From positions 3,162,001 through 3,226,000 of the forward strand of contig OZ245996.1 of assembly GCA_965230205.1 (NCBI GenBank): a stretch of 64,000 nt of DNA, read 5' to 3'. Source of the DNA: CANLBN01 sp965230205. GTDB lineage: Bacteria; Pseudomonadota; Gammaproteobacteria; Pseudomonadales; Cellvibrionaceae. Positions 42,086-50,587 of the stretch are shown piece after piece. The position numbers were made by a program, and so were the translations under genes. Below the pieces are notes generated by a model. It was given only the letters and a program-made list of their open reading frames with translations, was not told the DNA's origin and did no database searches. The stretch's first letter is position 1. Every line of letters begins with the position of its first letter.

Positions 42086-43768
42086 ATGAGCGAAAATTTC
42101 GCAGAACTCTTTGAAGAAAGTCTAAAAACCGTTGATATGGTTCCTGGTTCGATCGTAACCGGTGTAGTAATTGATATTGATAAAGACTGGGTGACAGTTC
42201 ACGCAGGTCTTAAATCTGAAGGTGTTATCCCTGCTTCACAATTTCTTGATGATAATGGTGAAGTTTCCCTAGCAATAGGTGATGAAGTTCAGGTAGCGTT
42301 AGAGTCTGTTGAAGATGGTTTCGGTGAAACTCGTCTTTCTCGTGAAAAAGCGAAGCGTGCTGAGTCTTGGACAGTATTGGAAGCGGCTCATGCTTCTGAA
42401 GAAGTTATTACTGGTGTTATTACAGGTAAAGTCAAAGGTGGCTTTACTGTTGATATCGCTAGCATCCGTGCTTTCTTACCTGGTTCTTTGGTCGATGTAC
42501 GCCCTGTACGCGATACAGCGCATCTGGAAAACAAAGAGCTTGAATTTAAAGTGATTAAGCTAGATCAGAAGCGCAATAATGTTGTTGTTTCTCGTCGTGC
42601 AGTTATGGAATCTGTTAACTCTGCTGAGCGTGATGAGCTATTGGCAAACCTTGAAGAAGGTGCAATGGCTAAAGGTATCGTTAAAAACCTTACTGATTAC
42701 GGTGCTTTCGTTGACTTGGGTGGTGTTGACGGTCTACTTCACATTACTGATATGGCTTGGAAGCGCATTAAGCATCCTAGCGAAATTGTTAATATCGGTG
42801 ATGAGATTGACGTTAAGGTTCTTAAGTTTGACCGTGAGCGTAATCGTGTATCCCTTGGCCTTAAGCAAACTGGTGAAGATCCTTGGGTTGAAATCAAAAA
42901 CCGTTACCCAGAAGGTGCAAGAGCCAAGGCTGTTGTTACTAATCTTACTGATTATGGTTGTTTTGCTGAGATCGAAGATGGTGTTGAAGGTCTAGTTCAC
43001 GTTTCTGAAATGGATTGGACTAACAAGAACATCCACCCATCTAAAGTTGTTCAGTTAGGCGACGAAGTTGAAGTGATGGTATTGGAAATCGATGAAGAGC
43101 GTCGTCGTATTTCTCTCGGTATCAAGCAGTGTCAAGAAAACCCATGGGATGCATTTGGTCGTCAATTCGAGAAAGGCGATAAAATCTCTGGAAACATCAA
43201 ATCTATTACTGATTTTGGTATCTTTATCGGTCTTGATGGTGGTATTGACGGTTTGGTTCACTTATCTGATATTTCTTGGAGCGAAGCTGGTGAAGATGCC
43301 GTTCGCAACTTTAAGAAAGGTGATGAGCTAGAGACTGTTATCTTAGCAATTGATCCTGAGCGTGAGCGTATCTCTTTAGGTATTAAGCAGTTGGTTGAAG
43401 ACAGCTTCTCTGGTTACACTACTGCTAACGATAAAGGCAGCATTGTTAAGGGTGTTGTTAAAGAGGTTGACGCCAAAGCTGCTGTCATTACTCTTGATGA
43501 AGATGTTGAGGGTGCACTAAAAGCAGCTGATATCAGCCGTGATAAAGTTGACGATGCTTCTACAGTATTGAAAGTAGGCGATGAAATTGAAGCGGTTATT
43601 ACTAATGTTGATCGCAAAAATCGTGGTATTACTTTGTCTATCAAAGCTAAAGATGCTGCTGAAGAGAAGGCTGCTGTTAAAGAGCATAGCTCTAAAAAGC
43701 CAGAAGATAGCTCTCCAGCCACTTTAGGTGATTTGATTAAAGCGCAAATGCAAGGTCAAGATAAGTAA
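42086..43768 (+). CDS. rpsA: 30S ribosomal protein S1
   Basis: 560 residues with six S1/OB repeats, e.g. GSIVTGVVIDIDKDWVTVHAG, GVITGKVKGGFTVDIASIRAFLPGS, GIVKNLTDYGAFVDLGGVDGLLH, AVVTNLTDYGCFAEIEDGVEGLVH, GNIKSITDFGIFIGLDGGIDGLVH and a divergent sixth. S1 recruits structured or leaderless mRNAs to the 30S subunit. The absence of an SD is characteristic. Followed by a strong terminator. Confidence 0.97.
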   Translation: MSENFAELFEESLKTVDMVPGSIVTGVVIDIDKDWVTVHAGLKSEGVIPASQFLDDNGEVSLAIGDEVQVALESVEDGFGETRLSREKAKRAESWTVLEAAHASEEVITGVITGKVKGGFTVDIASIRAFLPGSLVDVRPVRDTAHLENKELEFKVIKLDQKRNNVVVSRRAVMESVNSAERDELLANLEEGAMAKGIVKNLTDYGAFVDLGGVDGLLHITDMAWKRIKHPSEIVNIGDEIDVKVLKFDRERNRVSLGLKQTGEDPWVEIKNRYPEGARAKAVVTNLTDYGCFAEIEDGVEGLVHVSEMDWTNKNIHPSKVVQLGDEVEVMVLEIDEERRRISLGIKQCQENPWDAFGRQFEKGDKISGNIKSITDFGIFIGLDGGIDGLVHLSDISWSEAGEDAVRNFKKGDELETVILAIDPERERISLGIKQLVEDSFSGYTTANDKGSIVKGVVKEVDAKAAVITLDEDVEGALKAADISRDKVDDASTVLKVGDEIEAVITNVDRKNRGITLSIKAKDAAEEKAAVKEHSSKKPEDSSPATLGDLIKAQMQGQDK

Positions 43769-43790
43769 TTAACTTATTATTGATTGACTA

Positions 43791-43815
43791 AAAGGCCGCA
43801 TTCGCGGCCTTTTTT
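43791..43815 (+). terminator. intrinsic terminator of rpsA
   Basis: GGCCGC (43794-43799), loop ATTC, GCGGCC (43804-43809), then six T (43810-43815), with A residues preceding that pair with the T run. Textbook rho-independent terminator 23 nt after the rpsA stop. Confidence 0.93.
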
Positions 43816-43819
43816 ATGT

Positions 43820-44238
43820 GCGTTAGAAATTGCTCGAGCACCATGGATGGTGTGAATGCCAGTTTGGCAGGAGCAAAAAGCTGGCCTGCATTTCTAACGC
43901 TACCACCATCCATGGCGGTCGCAGATATGCGAGTGCATGGATGCGCAGGAACGGGGTTACTTGATGGCTTCTTAATAATCAAATATATCGCTGTCTGTGG
44001 TTTCCTTGTTTTCCTCTTATTGCATTTTGACGCTTCCGCTCCTGCTCGCGCTTACCTACGTCCTGTGCCCTGTATCCCTTACGGGCACTTAAAAATTGCT
44101 GCCATGGATGGTGTGAATGCCAGATTTGCGGGAGCAAAAAGCTGGCCTGCATTTTTGATATGTCCTCGATCTCTTACGGGCACTCAAAAATTGCTCTTGC
44201 ATTTTTGATGTACCCTCCATCCCTGGAGGGCAAATAAA
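43820..44238. repeat. complex direct and inverted repeat region between rpsA and ihfB
   Basis: A 53-bp unit starting CCATGGATGGTGTGAATGCC occurs at 43841-43893 and 44102-44154 with three mismatches. A 26-bp unit containing CTTACGGGCACT and AAAAATTGCT occurs at 44075-44100 and 44170-44195, with two mismatches and a 95-bp period. The first unit is framed by GCGTTAGAAAT (43820-43830) and its reverse complement (43890-43900), and CCATGGATGGTG (43841-43852) recurs inverted at 43904-43915. A truncated third unit ends with CCCTCC-N6-GGAGGG near 44211-44230. Open frames here are by-products of the repeats; the 545-bp gap holds no gene. Confidence 0.75.
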
Positions 44239-44313
44239 CTCTCCAAAACGTTGCATATTTCTAAAGTATTGATATTATTGAAGTATTCAGTAATAACGCG
44301 AGTCCTATCCACG

Positions 44314-44610
44314 ATGACTAAATCGGAATTGATTGAGCGCATAGCCGAGCAGCAAGAGCAACTTTCGGTAAAAGATATTGAATTGGCTGTTAAGATGATC
44401 TTGGAGTATATGTCTCAAATATTGTCGACAGGTGAAAGGATTGAAATACGTGGTTTTGGGAGCTTCTCTCTACATTTTAGAGAGCCACGTACGGGGCGTA
44501 ACCCTAAAACTGGTGAGTCTGTTTATCTAGATGGGAAATATGTCCCTCATTTTAAGCCAGGTAAAGAATTGCGTGACCGAGTCAATGACAGTCTAGAATC
44601 GCATCCTTAG
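44314..44610 (+). CDS. ihfB: integration host factor subunit beta
   Basis: 98 residues from ATG 44314 (MTKSELIERIA); the extra upstream frame to 44251 is not conserved. It has the HU/IHF fold: ERIEIRGFGSFSLHFREPRTGRNPKTGESV with the minor-groove Pro in the beta arm. Pairs with IhfA to bend DNA at specific sites. In the usual rpsA-ihfB-lapA-lapB order, although here separated from rpsA by a repeat-filled gap. Confidence 0.95.
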   Translation: MTKSELIERIAEQQEQLSVKDIELAVKMILEYMSQILSTGERIEIRGFGSFSLHFREPRTGRNPKTGESVYLDGKYVPHFKPGKELRDRVNDSLESHP

Positions 44611-44710
44611 CTTAACGTTCTCTTCAATATAGAAATACAGCTATTATTTTTCACTCCTATAGATCCTACGGGTATAATAGATCTTTAATGTTTAGGCTGG
44701 AGCCTTGTAT

Positions 44711-45013
44711 ATGATCAAATGGATCAAACGCCTCGTTCTCCTTATTCTTTTTATTGTTGCTGTGGCTCTGGGAATAACATTCACGTCCGAAAATAGCCAG
44801 CAAGTGAGTTTAATGCTATTTGGTACTAGTTTGCCTGAGCTTCAATTAGGCTTATGGGTAATGCTTGTTTTACTACTGGGCAGTTTTTTAGGGTTGCTCC
44901 TAAGCTTCTTACCACTATTGTGGGGGCGCCAGTCTGCTGCTGCAAAAGATCGCAAAATTAGTCAACTAGAAAAAGAAATTAATCAGCTACGCACCGCTAG
45001 TTTAAAAGGCTAA
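44711..45013 (+). CDS. lapA: LapA / DUF1049 LPS-assembly-associated membrane protein
   Basis: 100 residues from ATG 44711 (GGAG 8 nt upstream). Two membrane helices (about 5-23 and 43-66), with FTSENSQQVSLMLFG between them, and a cytoplasmic coiled-coil tail (KDRKISQLEKEINQLRTA), as in LapA. Works with LapB in controlling LPS synthesis at the inner membrane. 5 nt from lapB. Confidence 0.92.
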   Translation: MIKWIKRLVLLILFIVAVALGITFTSENSQQVSLMLFGTSLPELQLGLWVMLVLLLGSFLGLLLSFLPLLWGRQSAAAKDRKISQLEKEINQLRTASLKG

Positions 45014-45018
45014 GTCCC

Positions 45019-46206
45019 ATGTTATTTGGGATTAATTGGGGGCTTTATATTGCGTTAATTGCTGCTTTGGGCATTGGTTTCTGGCAAGGTAATCGATATG
45101 CTCGCCGGCGTAACGACAAATCAACACACTCTCTAAATCACGAATACTTTCAAGGGCTTAATTTTCTATTAAATGAAGAGCCTGATGCTGCCATTGAATC
45201 TTTTATTAAGGCGCTAGAGGTTAATAGTGAAACCCTTGAGACTCACCTTGCATTAGCAAAATTATTGCGTAAGCGTGGAGAAGTGGATAGAGCGATTCGT
45301 ATCCATCAAAACCTTTTGGCTCGACCAGGTTTAACCAAAGAGCAATCCCAACAAGCTCAGTATGAATTAGCCACTGACTTTACCAAAGCTGGATTGCTTG
45401 ATCGGGCAGAGGGTCTTTTAAAAGCCTTAATTACAGAAGAGGGGCCGTTTCAAGCGTTAGGATTGAAGCGCCTGTTAGAGGTTTATCGTGATGAAAAGGA
45501 ATGGGAAGAGGGCTTGGGTGTTTTGCAGGCGCTCTCTGGCTCTCGTTTTAGTAAGTCTTATGATAAATGGGCACCAATAAGAGCGCATTTTTGTTGCGAG
45601 TTGGCTGAGCAAGCAATTATTGATGCTGATTATGACTCTGCCAGTCATTGGTTAAAGCAAGCTCTTGCTTATGATAAGCAGGGAGCCCGGGCTAATCTTT
45701 TGCTAGGGCGCTTGGAGATTGCTGCGGGCAATATACAGCGTGGTATTCAGCAGTTGCAGAAAATTGCAGAGCAGGCTCCAGATTATTTTTCAGAAGCATT
45801 GCCGTATCTCGCAGATGGTTATAAAGGCTTGGGAAATATAACTAAATACCGTATTTTTTTAACCAATGCTTATCAGTGTAATCCTAGTTCTATATTGGCC
45901 TCTGCTCTAACGGATGTTATTGCTCAACAGGATGGAGAGCGTGCAGCTGCTGAATTTATCGCTAAAGAAGTGTCTGAAAAACCTTCTGGTCTCGGTTTAC
46001 ATAAGTTATTAGATTACTACCTTGCATTTGCCGACGATAAAAACCGTGAGCACTTAGTTGCTCTGCAAAGTGTAGTTAAGCAGGTGATTACACGTGAGCA
46101 ACACTACCAATGTCGTCAATGTGGTTTTAGAGGACAAAAATTACATTGGCTTTGCCCGAGTTGTAAGCAGTGGGGAACAATAAAACCGATAAAGGATATT
46201 GGGTAA
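45019..46206 (+). CDS. lapB: LPS assembly protein LapB (TPR plus rubredoxin-like domain)
   Basis: 395 residues: an N-terminal membrane anchor (about 4-24), a series of TPR repeats (e.g. YFQGLNFLLNEEPDAAIESFIKALEVN; LAKLLRKRGEVDRAIRIHQNLL), and a C-terminal rubredoxin-type zinc or iron ribbon CRQCGFRGQKLHWLCPSCKQWGT. LapB (YciM) regulates FtsH-dependent LpxC turnover and thus LPS supply. Last gene of the ihfB-lapA-lapB run; a regulatory RNA follows. Confidence 0.95.
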   Translation: MLFGINWGLYIALIAALGIGFWQGNRYARRRNDKSTHSLNHEYFQGLNFLLNEEPDAAIESFIKALEVNSETLETHLALAKLLRKRGEVDRAIRIHQNLLARPGLTKEQSQQAQYELATDFTKAGLLDRAEGLLKALITEEGPFQALGLKRLLEVYRDEKEWEEGLGVLQALSGSRFSKSYDKWAPIRAHFCCELAEQAIIDADYDSASHWLKQALAYDKQGARANLLLGRLEIAAGNIQRGIQQLQKIAEQAPDYFSEALPYLADGYKGLGNITKYRIFLTNAYQCNPSSILASALTDVIAQQDGERAAAEFIAKEVSEKPSGLGLHKLLDYYLAFADDKNREHLVALQSVVKQVITREQHYQCRQCGFRGQKLHWLCPSCKQWGTIKPIKDIG

Positions 46207-46234
46207 GTACCATAAGAAAAGTGTTAGCTGTTTG

Positions 46235-46252
46235 TGTGAGATATATCCTACT
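46235..46252 (+). promoter_or_regulatory. GacA/UvrY-type upstream activating sequence
   Basis: TGTGAGA-TATA-TCCTACT resembles the 7-4-7 palindrome TGTGAGA-N4-TCTTACA found upstream of csrB/rsm genes and bound by GacA/UvrY: 7/7 in the left arm and 5/7 in the right. It is centred about 64 bp before the predicted start of the RNA at about 46308, with a -10-like GATAAT at 46296-46301. Confidence 0.65.
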
Positions 46253-46305
46253 TAAATATACTCTATTTCCTATATTTTTTAATCATTCGTATAGAGATAA
46301 TGCTC

Positions 46306-46593
46306 ACTACAAGGACGTAACACAGGAGGTGGCTATCTAAATTAGATGGTATGGCCAGGATGGTCAAAGGAAGCGACTACTTTAATATCTTCTAGGATGG
46401 AAGATCATCAAAATGCATGATGCAATTTTTGAGTGTACAGGAAGTACTGTATTCTGCGTTGAATGGATGCAAAAAGCAGGGTATTTGCAGGTTAGGTTTT
46501 GGCTGTAAATATACAGATCGCGTACAGGAAGTAGTTAAGAGATGACAGGATGTCGTCATAAGCCCGGTAGACTCATGTTTGCCGGGCTTTTTT
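46306..46593 (+). ncRNA. CsrB/RsmZ-type regulatory RNA (CsrA/RsmA sponge)
   Basis: No gene occupies this stretch, yet it has eight AGGA motifs: 46312, 46324, 46357, 46368, 46394, 46439, 46526 and 46547. Several are in the loops of small hairpins, the presentation recognised by CsrA/RsmA: ATCTTC-TAGGATG-GAAGAT (46387-46405), GTAC-AGGAA-GTAC (46435-46447), TAC-AGGAA-GTA (46523-46533), GAC-AGGAT-GTC (46544-46554) and GGCC-AGGAT-GGTC. A strong intrinsic terminator closes it at 46560-46593, and a GacA-type box lies upstream. Length about 288 nt. It would sequester CsrA and so derepress its mRNA targets. The precise 5' end is inferred. Confidence 0.8.
46560..46593 (+). terminator. intrinsic terminator of the CsrB-like RNA
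   Basis: AAGCCCGG (46560-46567) pairs with CCGGGCTT (46582-46589), followed by TTTT (46590-46593). A strong 8-bp GC-rich stem with a 14-nt loop. Confidence 0.9.
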
Positions 46594-46709
46594 ACTTGTG
46601 TAAGTGTGATTTATTTTATAGTGAGCAACTATAAAATAATGTAAAATAAGTGTAATTATAGTTAATTAAGCTGTTGATTAATAAGCGAAAAGAAAAAGGA
46701 TTAGAAAGG

Positions 46710-46738
46710 TTGACAGTCAATGGTTAGCTCTATATTAT
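46710..46738 (+). promoter_or_regulatory. sigma-70 promoter of tRNA-Asn
   Basis: TTGACA (46710-46715), a 17-nt spacer and TATTAT (46733-46738): a near-consensus promoter ending about 35 nt before the mature tRNA. GCGC follows the -10 as expected of a stringently controlled discriminator. Confidence 0.85.
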
Positions 46739-46772
46739 GCGCACCACTTGGCCGCGAGGCCATCCTTCCCAA

Positions 46773-46848
46773 TCCGCCTTAGCTCAGTTGGTAGAGCAAA
46801 TGACTGTTAATCATTGGGTCGCTGGTTCGAGCCCAGCAGGCGGAGCCA
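46773..46848 (+). tRNA. tRNA-Asn (anticodon GTT)
   Basis: A complete 76-nt cloverleaf: acceptor TCCGCCT/AGGCGGA with encoded GCCA end, D-loop AGCTCAGTTGGTAGAGCA, anticodon arm with CTGTTAA (GTT, decoding AAC/AAU) and T-loop GGTTCGAGCC. It marks the boundary between the housekeeping block and the glycan locus; tRNA genes are frequent insertion points. Confidence 0.97.
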
Positions 46849-46918
46849 TACTAAAGTACTGTTTTTTTGGTGGTTTAATTGCTGCCTTCCTCATGTGTAA
46901 ATTCTTGGTTAGTGATTT

Positions 46919-47977
46919 ATGGATAAAACGTTAGTAGTGCTTTGTTTTTCTTTCGTGGTGGCTTTGTTTGTTATTAAATGTCTGAAGCCTGTAGCATTCT
47001 GGTTACAAATTGTTGATAAGCCTGGTGGGCGTAAAAAGCATGATGGATTAATTCCGCTGGTTGGTGGAGTGTCGATATACTTCAGTGTTTTGTTATCTGT
47101 TTTGTTGTTTTTAGAACAGCCAGTTTTCTTGAGACTTTTTATGTTATCTGGCGGCTTAATAGTTTTTATTGGGCTATTGGATGACCGATATAATTTAAGC
47201 GCTCGGACAAGACTTGTAGGACAAATGTTAGTTTGTTCTATTTTTGTTTATGGCTTGGATGTGCAGATATTATCTTTTGGAAACCTGTTTGGCTTCGGTG
47301 AGTTGGAGTTAGGGGTGTTGGCTTATCCACTGACTATATTATCTTTAATGGGAGCAATGAATGCATTTAATATGCTTGATGGCATGGATGGTCTGGTTGG
47401 TTCAATAGCTATTATTTCATTCTTGGGGCTAATATTTCTATTTGCTGCTAATGGCAACCTAAACCTTATGTTTTTATGTGTTTCGTTTATTGGGGCTCTT
47501 CTAGCATTTCTATTGTTTAATATCTGGGGGGACTCTAGAAATAAGTTCCTAAAAAAAGTATTTATGGGTGATGCGGGCAGCATGTTTTTGGGATTGTCTA
47601 TTGGTGTCCTTCTTGTTAAAGGATCTCAAGGAGAATCAGCAGCATTTGCTCCTATAGTCTCTCTTTGGCTGATATTATTGCCTATGACAGATATGTTCAC
47701 TATTATGTATCGACGCTTTAAGAGAGGGCAGTCGCCAATGTTGCCTGATCGAACTCATATACATCACATCTTGCTTCGAGCAGGCTTTGCAAAATACCAA
47801 ACCCTTTGTATCATCCTTTTCGCCCAGCTTATTTTTGTTTTTTCTGCGCTTATCTCTGTAAGACAGGGATTGTCTGAGGTTGTCTCATTAGCTTTAATAG
47901 TAGCTGTAGTAGCTATTTACCAGGTTGTGATGAAAAAGTCTTGGAGGCTGATCAGGTACTGTAAGCGTTATCTATAG
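46919..47977 (+). CDS. wecA: undecaprenyl-phosphate sugar-1-phosphate transferase (WecA/WbpL-like)
   Basis: 352 residues with about eleven membrane helices, of the MraY/WecA superfamily: LDDRYNLSARTRL (Asp pair), NAFNMLDGMDGLVG (Mg-binding), FMGDAGSMFLG, and the cytoplasmic loop DRTHIHHILLRAGF with the His motif. It loads a HexNAc-1-phosphate onto undecaprenyl phosphate to begin an O-antigen or similar glycan. Directly downstream of tRNA-Asn and upstream of nonulosonic acid genes. Confidence 0.92.
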   Translation: MDKTLVVLCFSFVVALFVIKCLKPVAFWLQIVDKPGGRKKHDGLIPLVGGVSIYFSVLLSVLLFLEQPVFLRLFMLSGGLIVFIGLLDDRYNLSARTRLVGQMLVCSIFVYGLDVQILSFGNLFGFGELELGVLAYPLTILSLMGAMNAFNMLDGMDGLVGSIAIISFLGLIFLFAANGNLNLMFLCVSFIGALLAFLLFNIWGDSRNKFLKKVFMGDAGSMFLGLSIGVLLVKGSQGESAAFAPIVSLWLILLPMTDMFTIMYRRFKRGQSPMLPDRTHIHHILLRAGFAKYQTLCIILFAQLIFVFSALISVRQGLSEVVSLALIVAVVAIYQVVMKKSWRLIRYCKRYL

Positions 47978-48404
47978 TAAAAATTATATTCCAATAGAAT
48001 AAACTTCATTATTGGGTGCGGTTTTATATTAAATCGATATTTTAGTGTATTGGTTTTTTCATTTGGTAAAGTTTGATAATCATAGATTTGTAATATGTTT
48101 TTATAGTTTGAACTATTTAAAAAACTATGTGGTTTTTATATAGTATCAAATTTTTCAATGCTACATTTGTAATTAAGTTATATGTGTGAATTGATTCATA
48201 GATCATGCTGAATTAGTATCATGGCTATTGTTTTTTCGTGATTGCTGTCAGAAGCAAATAAGTTTATTTTTGGATTATAAGCAATTGTGAAGTGTGATTG
48301 TTTATTTTTGTCATAGGGCAATTCCTTGATATTTATTTGCTATTTTAATGTGTAGCAGTCGAGGCTTGATTGTTTCGATAATAATTTAACATTTGGAAAT
48401 GAAT
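47978..48404. other. AT-rich gap before pseB
   Basis: A 427-bp, strongly AT-rich stretch with no coding frame of substance, no RNA gene and no strong palindrome that I can see. It presumably holds the promoter of the pse operon; I found no ops/JUMPstart element. Confidence 0.6.
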
Positions 48405-49418
48405 ATGCTCAACAATAAATGTGTTTTGATAACTGGGGGGACAGGATCTTTCGGTAAACAATTTATAGAAACCATTTTAGATCGATACCCTGCCGCAAAA
48501 AAAATTATTTTGTATTCTCGTGATGAGCTCAAACAATCTGTAATTAGACAAAAGTATCCGGCCGATAAATATCCCCAACTTCGATTTTTTATTGGGGATG
48601 TAAGAGATCGAGAGCGTCTGACTACAGCATGTGAAGGGGTTGATGTTATCATCCATGCTGCAGCAATTAAACAAGTGGATACTGCGGAATATAACCCTAC
48701 AGAATGTATTCGAACTAATGTCGACGGAGCAGAAAATGTTATTAATGCGGCACTTGCTTGTGGAGTTAAGGATGTTGTTGCACTTTCTACAGATAAAGCT
48801 TGTGCTCCGATTAATTTGTATGGCGCTACCAAATTAGCTTCCGATAAGTTATTTACGGCAGCAAATAATATTCGAGGATCAAAAGATATTCGGTTTAGTG
48901 TAGTTCGATATGGAAATGTTATGGGTTCAAGGGGCTCAGTGATTCCTTTTTTCTTACATAAGAAAGAAGAAGGAAAGTTACCTATTACTCATAAGGAAAT
49001 GACACGTTTTAATATTTCCCTTCAAGATGGTGTTGACCTAGTTATGTATGCTTTAGCTCACCATATTGGAGGGGAAATATTTATACCAAAAATTCCGTCC
49101 TATAAAATACTAGATGTAGCTGAAGCAATTGCTCCTGATTGTGAGAAGCCAATAGTTGGAATTCGTCCTGGTGAAAAATTACATGAAGAAATGATAACGG
49201 ATACAGACTCTCTTAATACTATTGATCTGGGTCCATATTATGCTATTTTGCCTTCTGTGTCTTTGATTTATTCTGAACAAGAATTTTTGGAGCATCATAA
49301 CGCAAAAAAAGTCCCTTTCGGATTTAAGTATAATTCAGGAACAAATACAGAATGGGAAACAGTTGAATCTATACGAAATTTGATTAAAAAACATGTCGAT
49401 CCAAGTTTTGAAGTGTAG
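48405..49418 (+). CDS. pseB: UDP-N-acetylglucosamine 4,6-dehydratase (inverting), PseB
   Basis: About 337 residues from ATG 48405 (MLNNKCVLITGGTGSFGKQF), chosen because GGAA lies 6 nt upstream. An extended SDR with TGGTGSFG, DVRDRERL and STDKACAPINLYGATKLASDKL, in which the catalytic Lys-Tyr region is the PseB type. First enzyme of CMP-pseudaminic acid synthesis. First gene of a long tightly packed operon, 2 nt from pseC. Confidence 0.95.
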   Translation: MLNNKCVLITGGTGSFGKQFIETILDRYPAAKKIILYSRDELKQSVIRQKYPADKYPQLRFFIGDVRDRERLTTACEGVDVIIHAAAIKQVDTAEYNPTECIRTNVDGAENVINAALACGVKDVVALSTDKACAPINLYGATKLASDKLFTAANNIRGSKDIRFSVVRYGNVMGSRGSVIPFFLHKKEEGKLPITHKEMTRFNISLQDGVDLVMYALAHHIGGEIFIPKIPSYKILDVAEAIAPDCEKPIVGIRPGEKLHEEMITDTDSLNTIDLGPYYAILPSVSLIYSEQEFLEHHNAKKVPFGFKYNSGTNTEWETVESIRNLIKKHVDPSFEV

Positions 49419-49420
49419 CT

Positions 49421-50587
49421 ATGAACGTAATTCCATATGGCAAGCAAGATATATCACAGCAGGATATTGATTTAGTTGTAGATACTCTAAAATCAGATTT
49501 TTTAACTCAGGGGCCTAGAGTCCCAGAATTTGAGAAAAGAATTTGTGAAGTGGTGTCTTCAAACTATGCTTTTGCATTTAATTCCGCGACTTCTGCTTTG
49601 CACTCAGCTTGTTTATCTTTGGGTGTTGGTAAGGGGGATGTGGTATGGACATCGCCAATTACATTTGTGGCTTCAGCAAATTGCGCTTTATATTGTAATG
49701 CTAACGTCGACTTTGTTGATATTGACCCTAATACTTTCAACCTTTGTGCGAAAAAACTTGAAGAAAAATTAGAACATACTATTGCTAATGGTAAGCAAAT
49801 ACCTAAGGTTGTTATTCCTGTCCATATGTGTGGTCAATCTTGTGATATGGAAAGCATTTATCGGTTATCAAAAAAATATGGTTTCTTGATTATAGAAGAT
49901 GCCTCTCATGCGATAGGGGCAAGTTATAAAGAAAAGCCTGTTGGAAATTGTCAGTACAGTGACATTACGATATTTAGCTTTCATCCTGTAAAGATAATAA
50001 CTACTGCTGAAGGTGGTGTTGCAACGACAAATAATTCTGAATTGGCGGCTAAATTAGCACTTTTTCGTAGTCATGGCATCACTCGAGATGTGAACTTAAT
50101 GCTAAGTGAACCTCATGGCCCTTGGTATTATGAACAGATTGAGTTAGGTTACAACTATAGGATGACAGAACTACAAGCTGCTTTAGGTTTGAGTCAGCTG
50201 ATGAGATTGAAAGATTTTGTGGGTAAAAGAAATAAGTTGGCTAATCGATATAGAAAACTATTAGATGGCCTTCCCATTTTACATCCCAAAATTATCTCCG
50301 ACTCATACTCTTCTTGGCATTTGTATGTGATTCGTTTAGATTTTGGCTTGATTTCTAAAACACATAAAGAAGTATTTGAAGCTTTAAGAGAGAGAGGGCT
50401 TGGGGTTAATGTTCATTATATTCCTGTTCATACTCAACCATATTATTATTCGTTAGGTTTTCGACAAGGTCAGTACCCAGTAGCGGAAGCCTACTACCGA
50501 CACGCAATTAGCATCCCTTTATTTCATCAATTAACGCTGCTAGAGCAGGATTTTGTAATTGATACTCTAAAAGAGGTATTGGTATGA
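49421..50587 (+). CDS. pseC: UDP-4-amino-4,6-dideoxy-L-AltNAc transaminase, PseC
   Basis: 388 residues, DegT/DnrJ/EryC1 family: FNSATSALHSACLSLGVG, DVVWTSPITFVASANCALY, IIEDASHAIGASY and the PLP lysine in TIFSFHPVKIITTAEGG (about residue 190). Aminates the 4-keto sugar produced by PseB, using glutamate. Its stop overlaps the pseF start (ATGA at 50584-50587). Confidence 0.95.
   Translation: MNVIPYGKQDISQQDIDLVVDTLKSDFLTQGPRVPEFEKRICEVVSSNYAFAFNSATSALHSACLSLGVGKGDVVWTSPITFVASANCALYCNANVDFVDIDPNTFNLCAKKLEEKLEHTIANGKQIPKVVIPVHMCGQSCDMESIYRLSKKYGFLIIEDASHAIGASYKEKPVGNCQYSDITIFSFHPVKIITTAEGGVATTNNSELAAKLALFRSHGITRDVNLMLSEPHGPWYYEQIELGYNYRMTELQAALGLSQLMRLKDFVGKRNKLANRYRKLLDGLPILHPKIISDSYSSWHLYVIRLDFGLISKTHKEVFEALRERGLGVNVHYIPVHTQPYYYSLGFRQGQYPVAEAYYRHAISIPLFHQLTLLEQDFVIDTLKEVLV

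Noticed and set aside
42309..42995. Leu/Val-rich alternative-frame ORFs inside rpsA
   Set aside because: Shadow frames caused by codon bias in the highly expressed rpsA gene.
43841..44195. CRISPR array
   Set aside because: Repeat units are long, imperfect, only two or three in number and themselves palindromic; no regular unique spacers and no cas genes.
43788..44208. Two open frames in the rpsA-ihfB gap (64 and 130 codons)
   Set aside because: Both are created by the repeats; the plus frame begins in the rpsA terminator and shows no protein-like conservation.
46737..46934. 65-codon frame across tRNA-Asn
   Set aside because: It overlaps the complete tRNA cloverleaf and its promoter.
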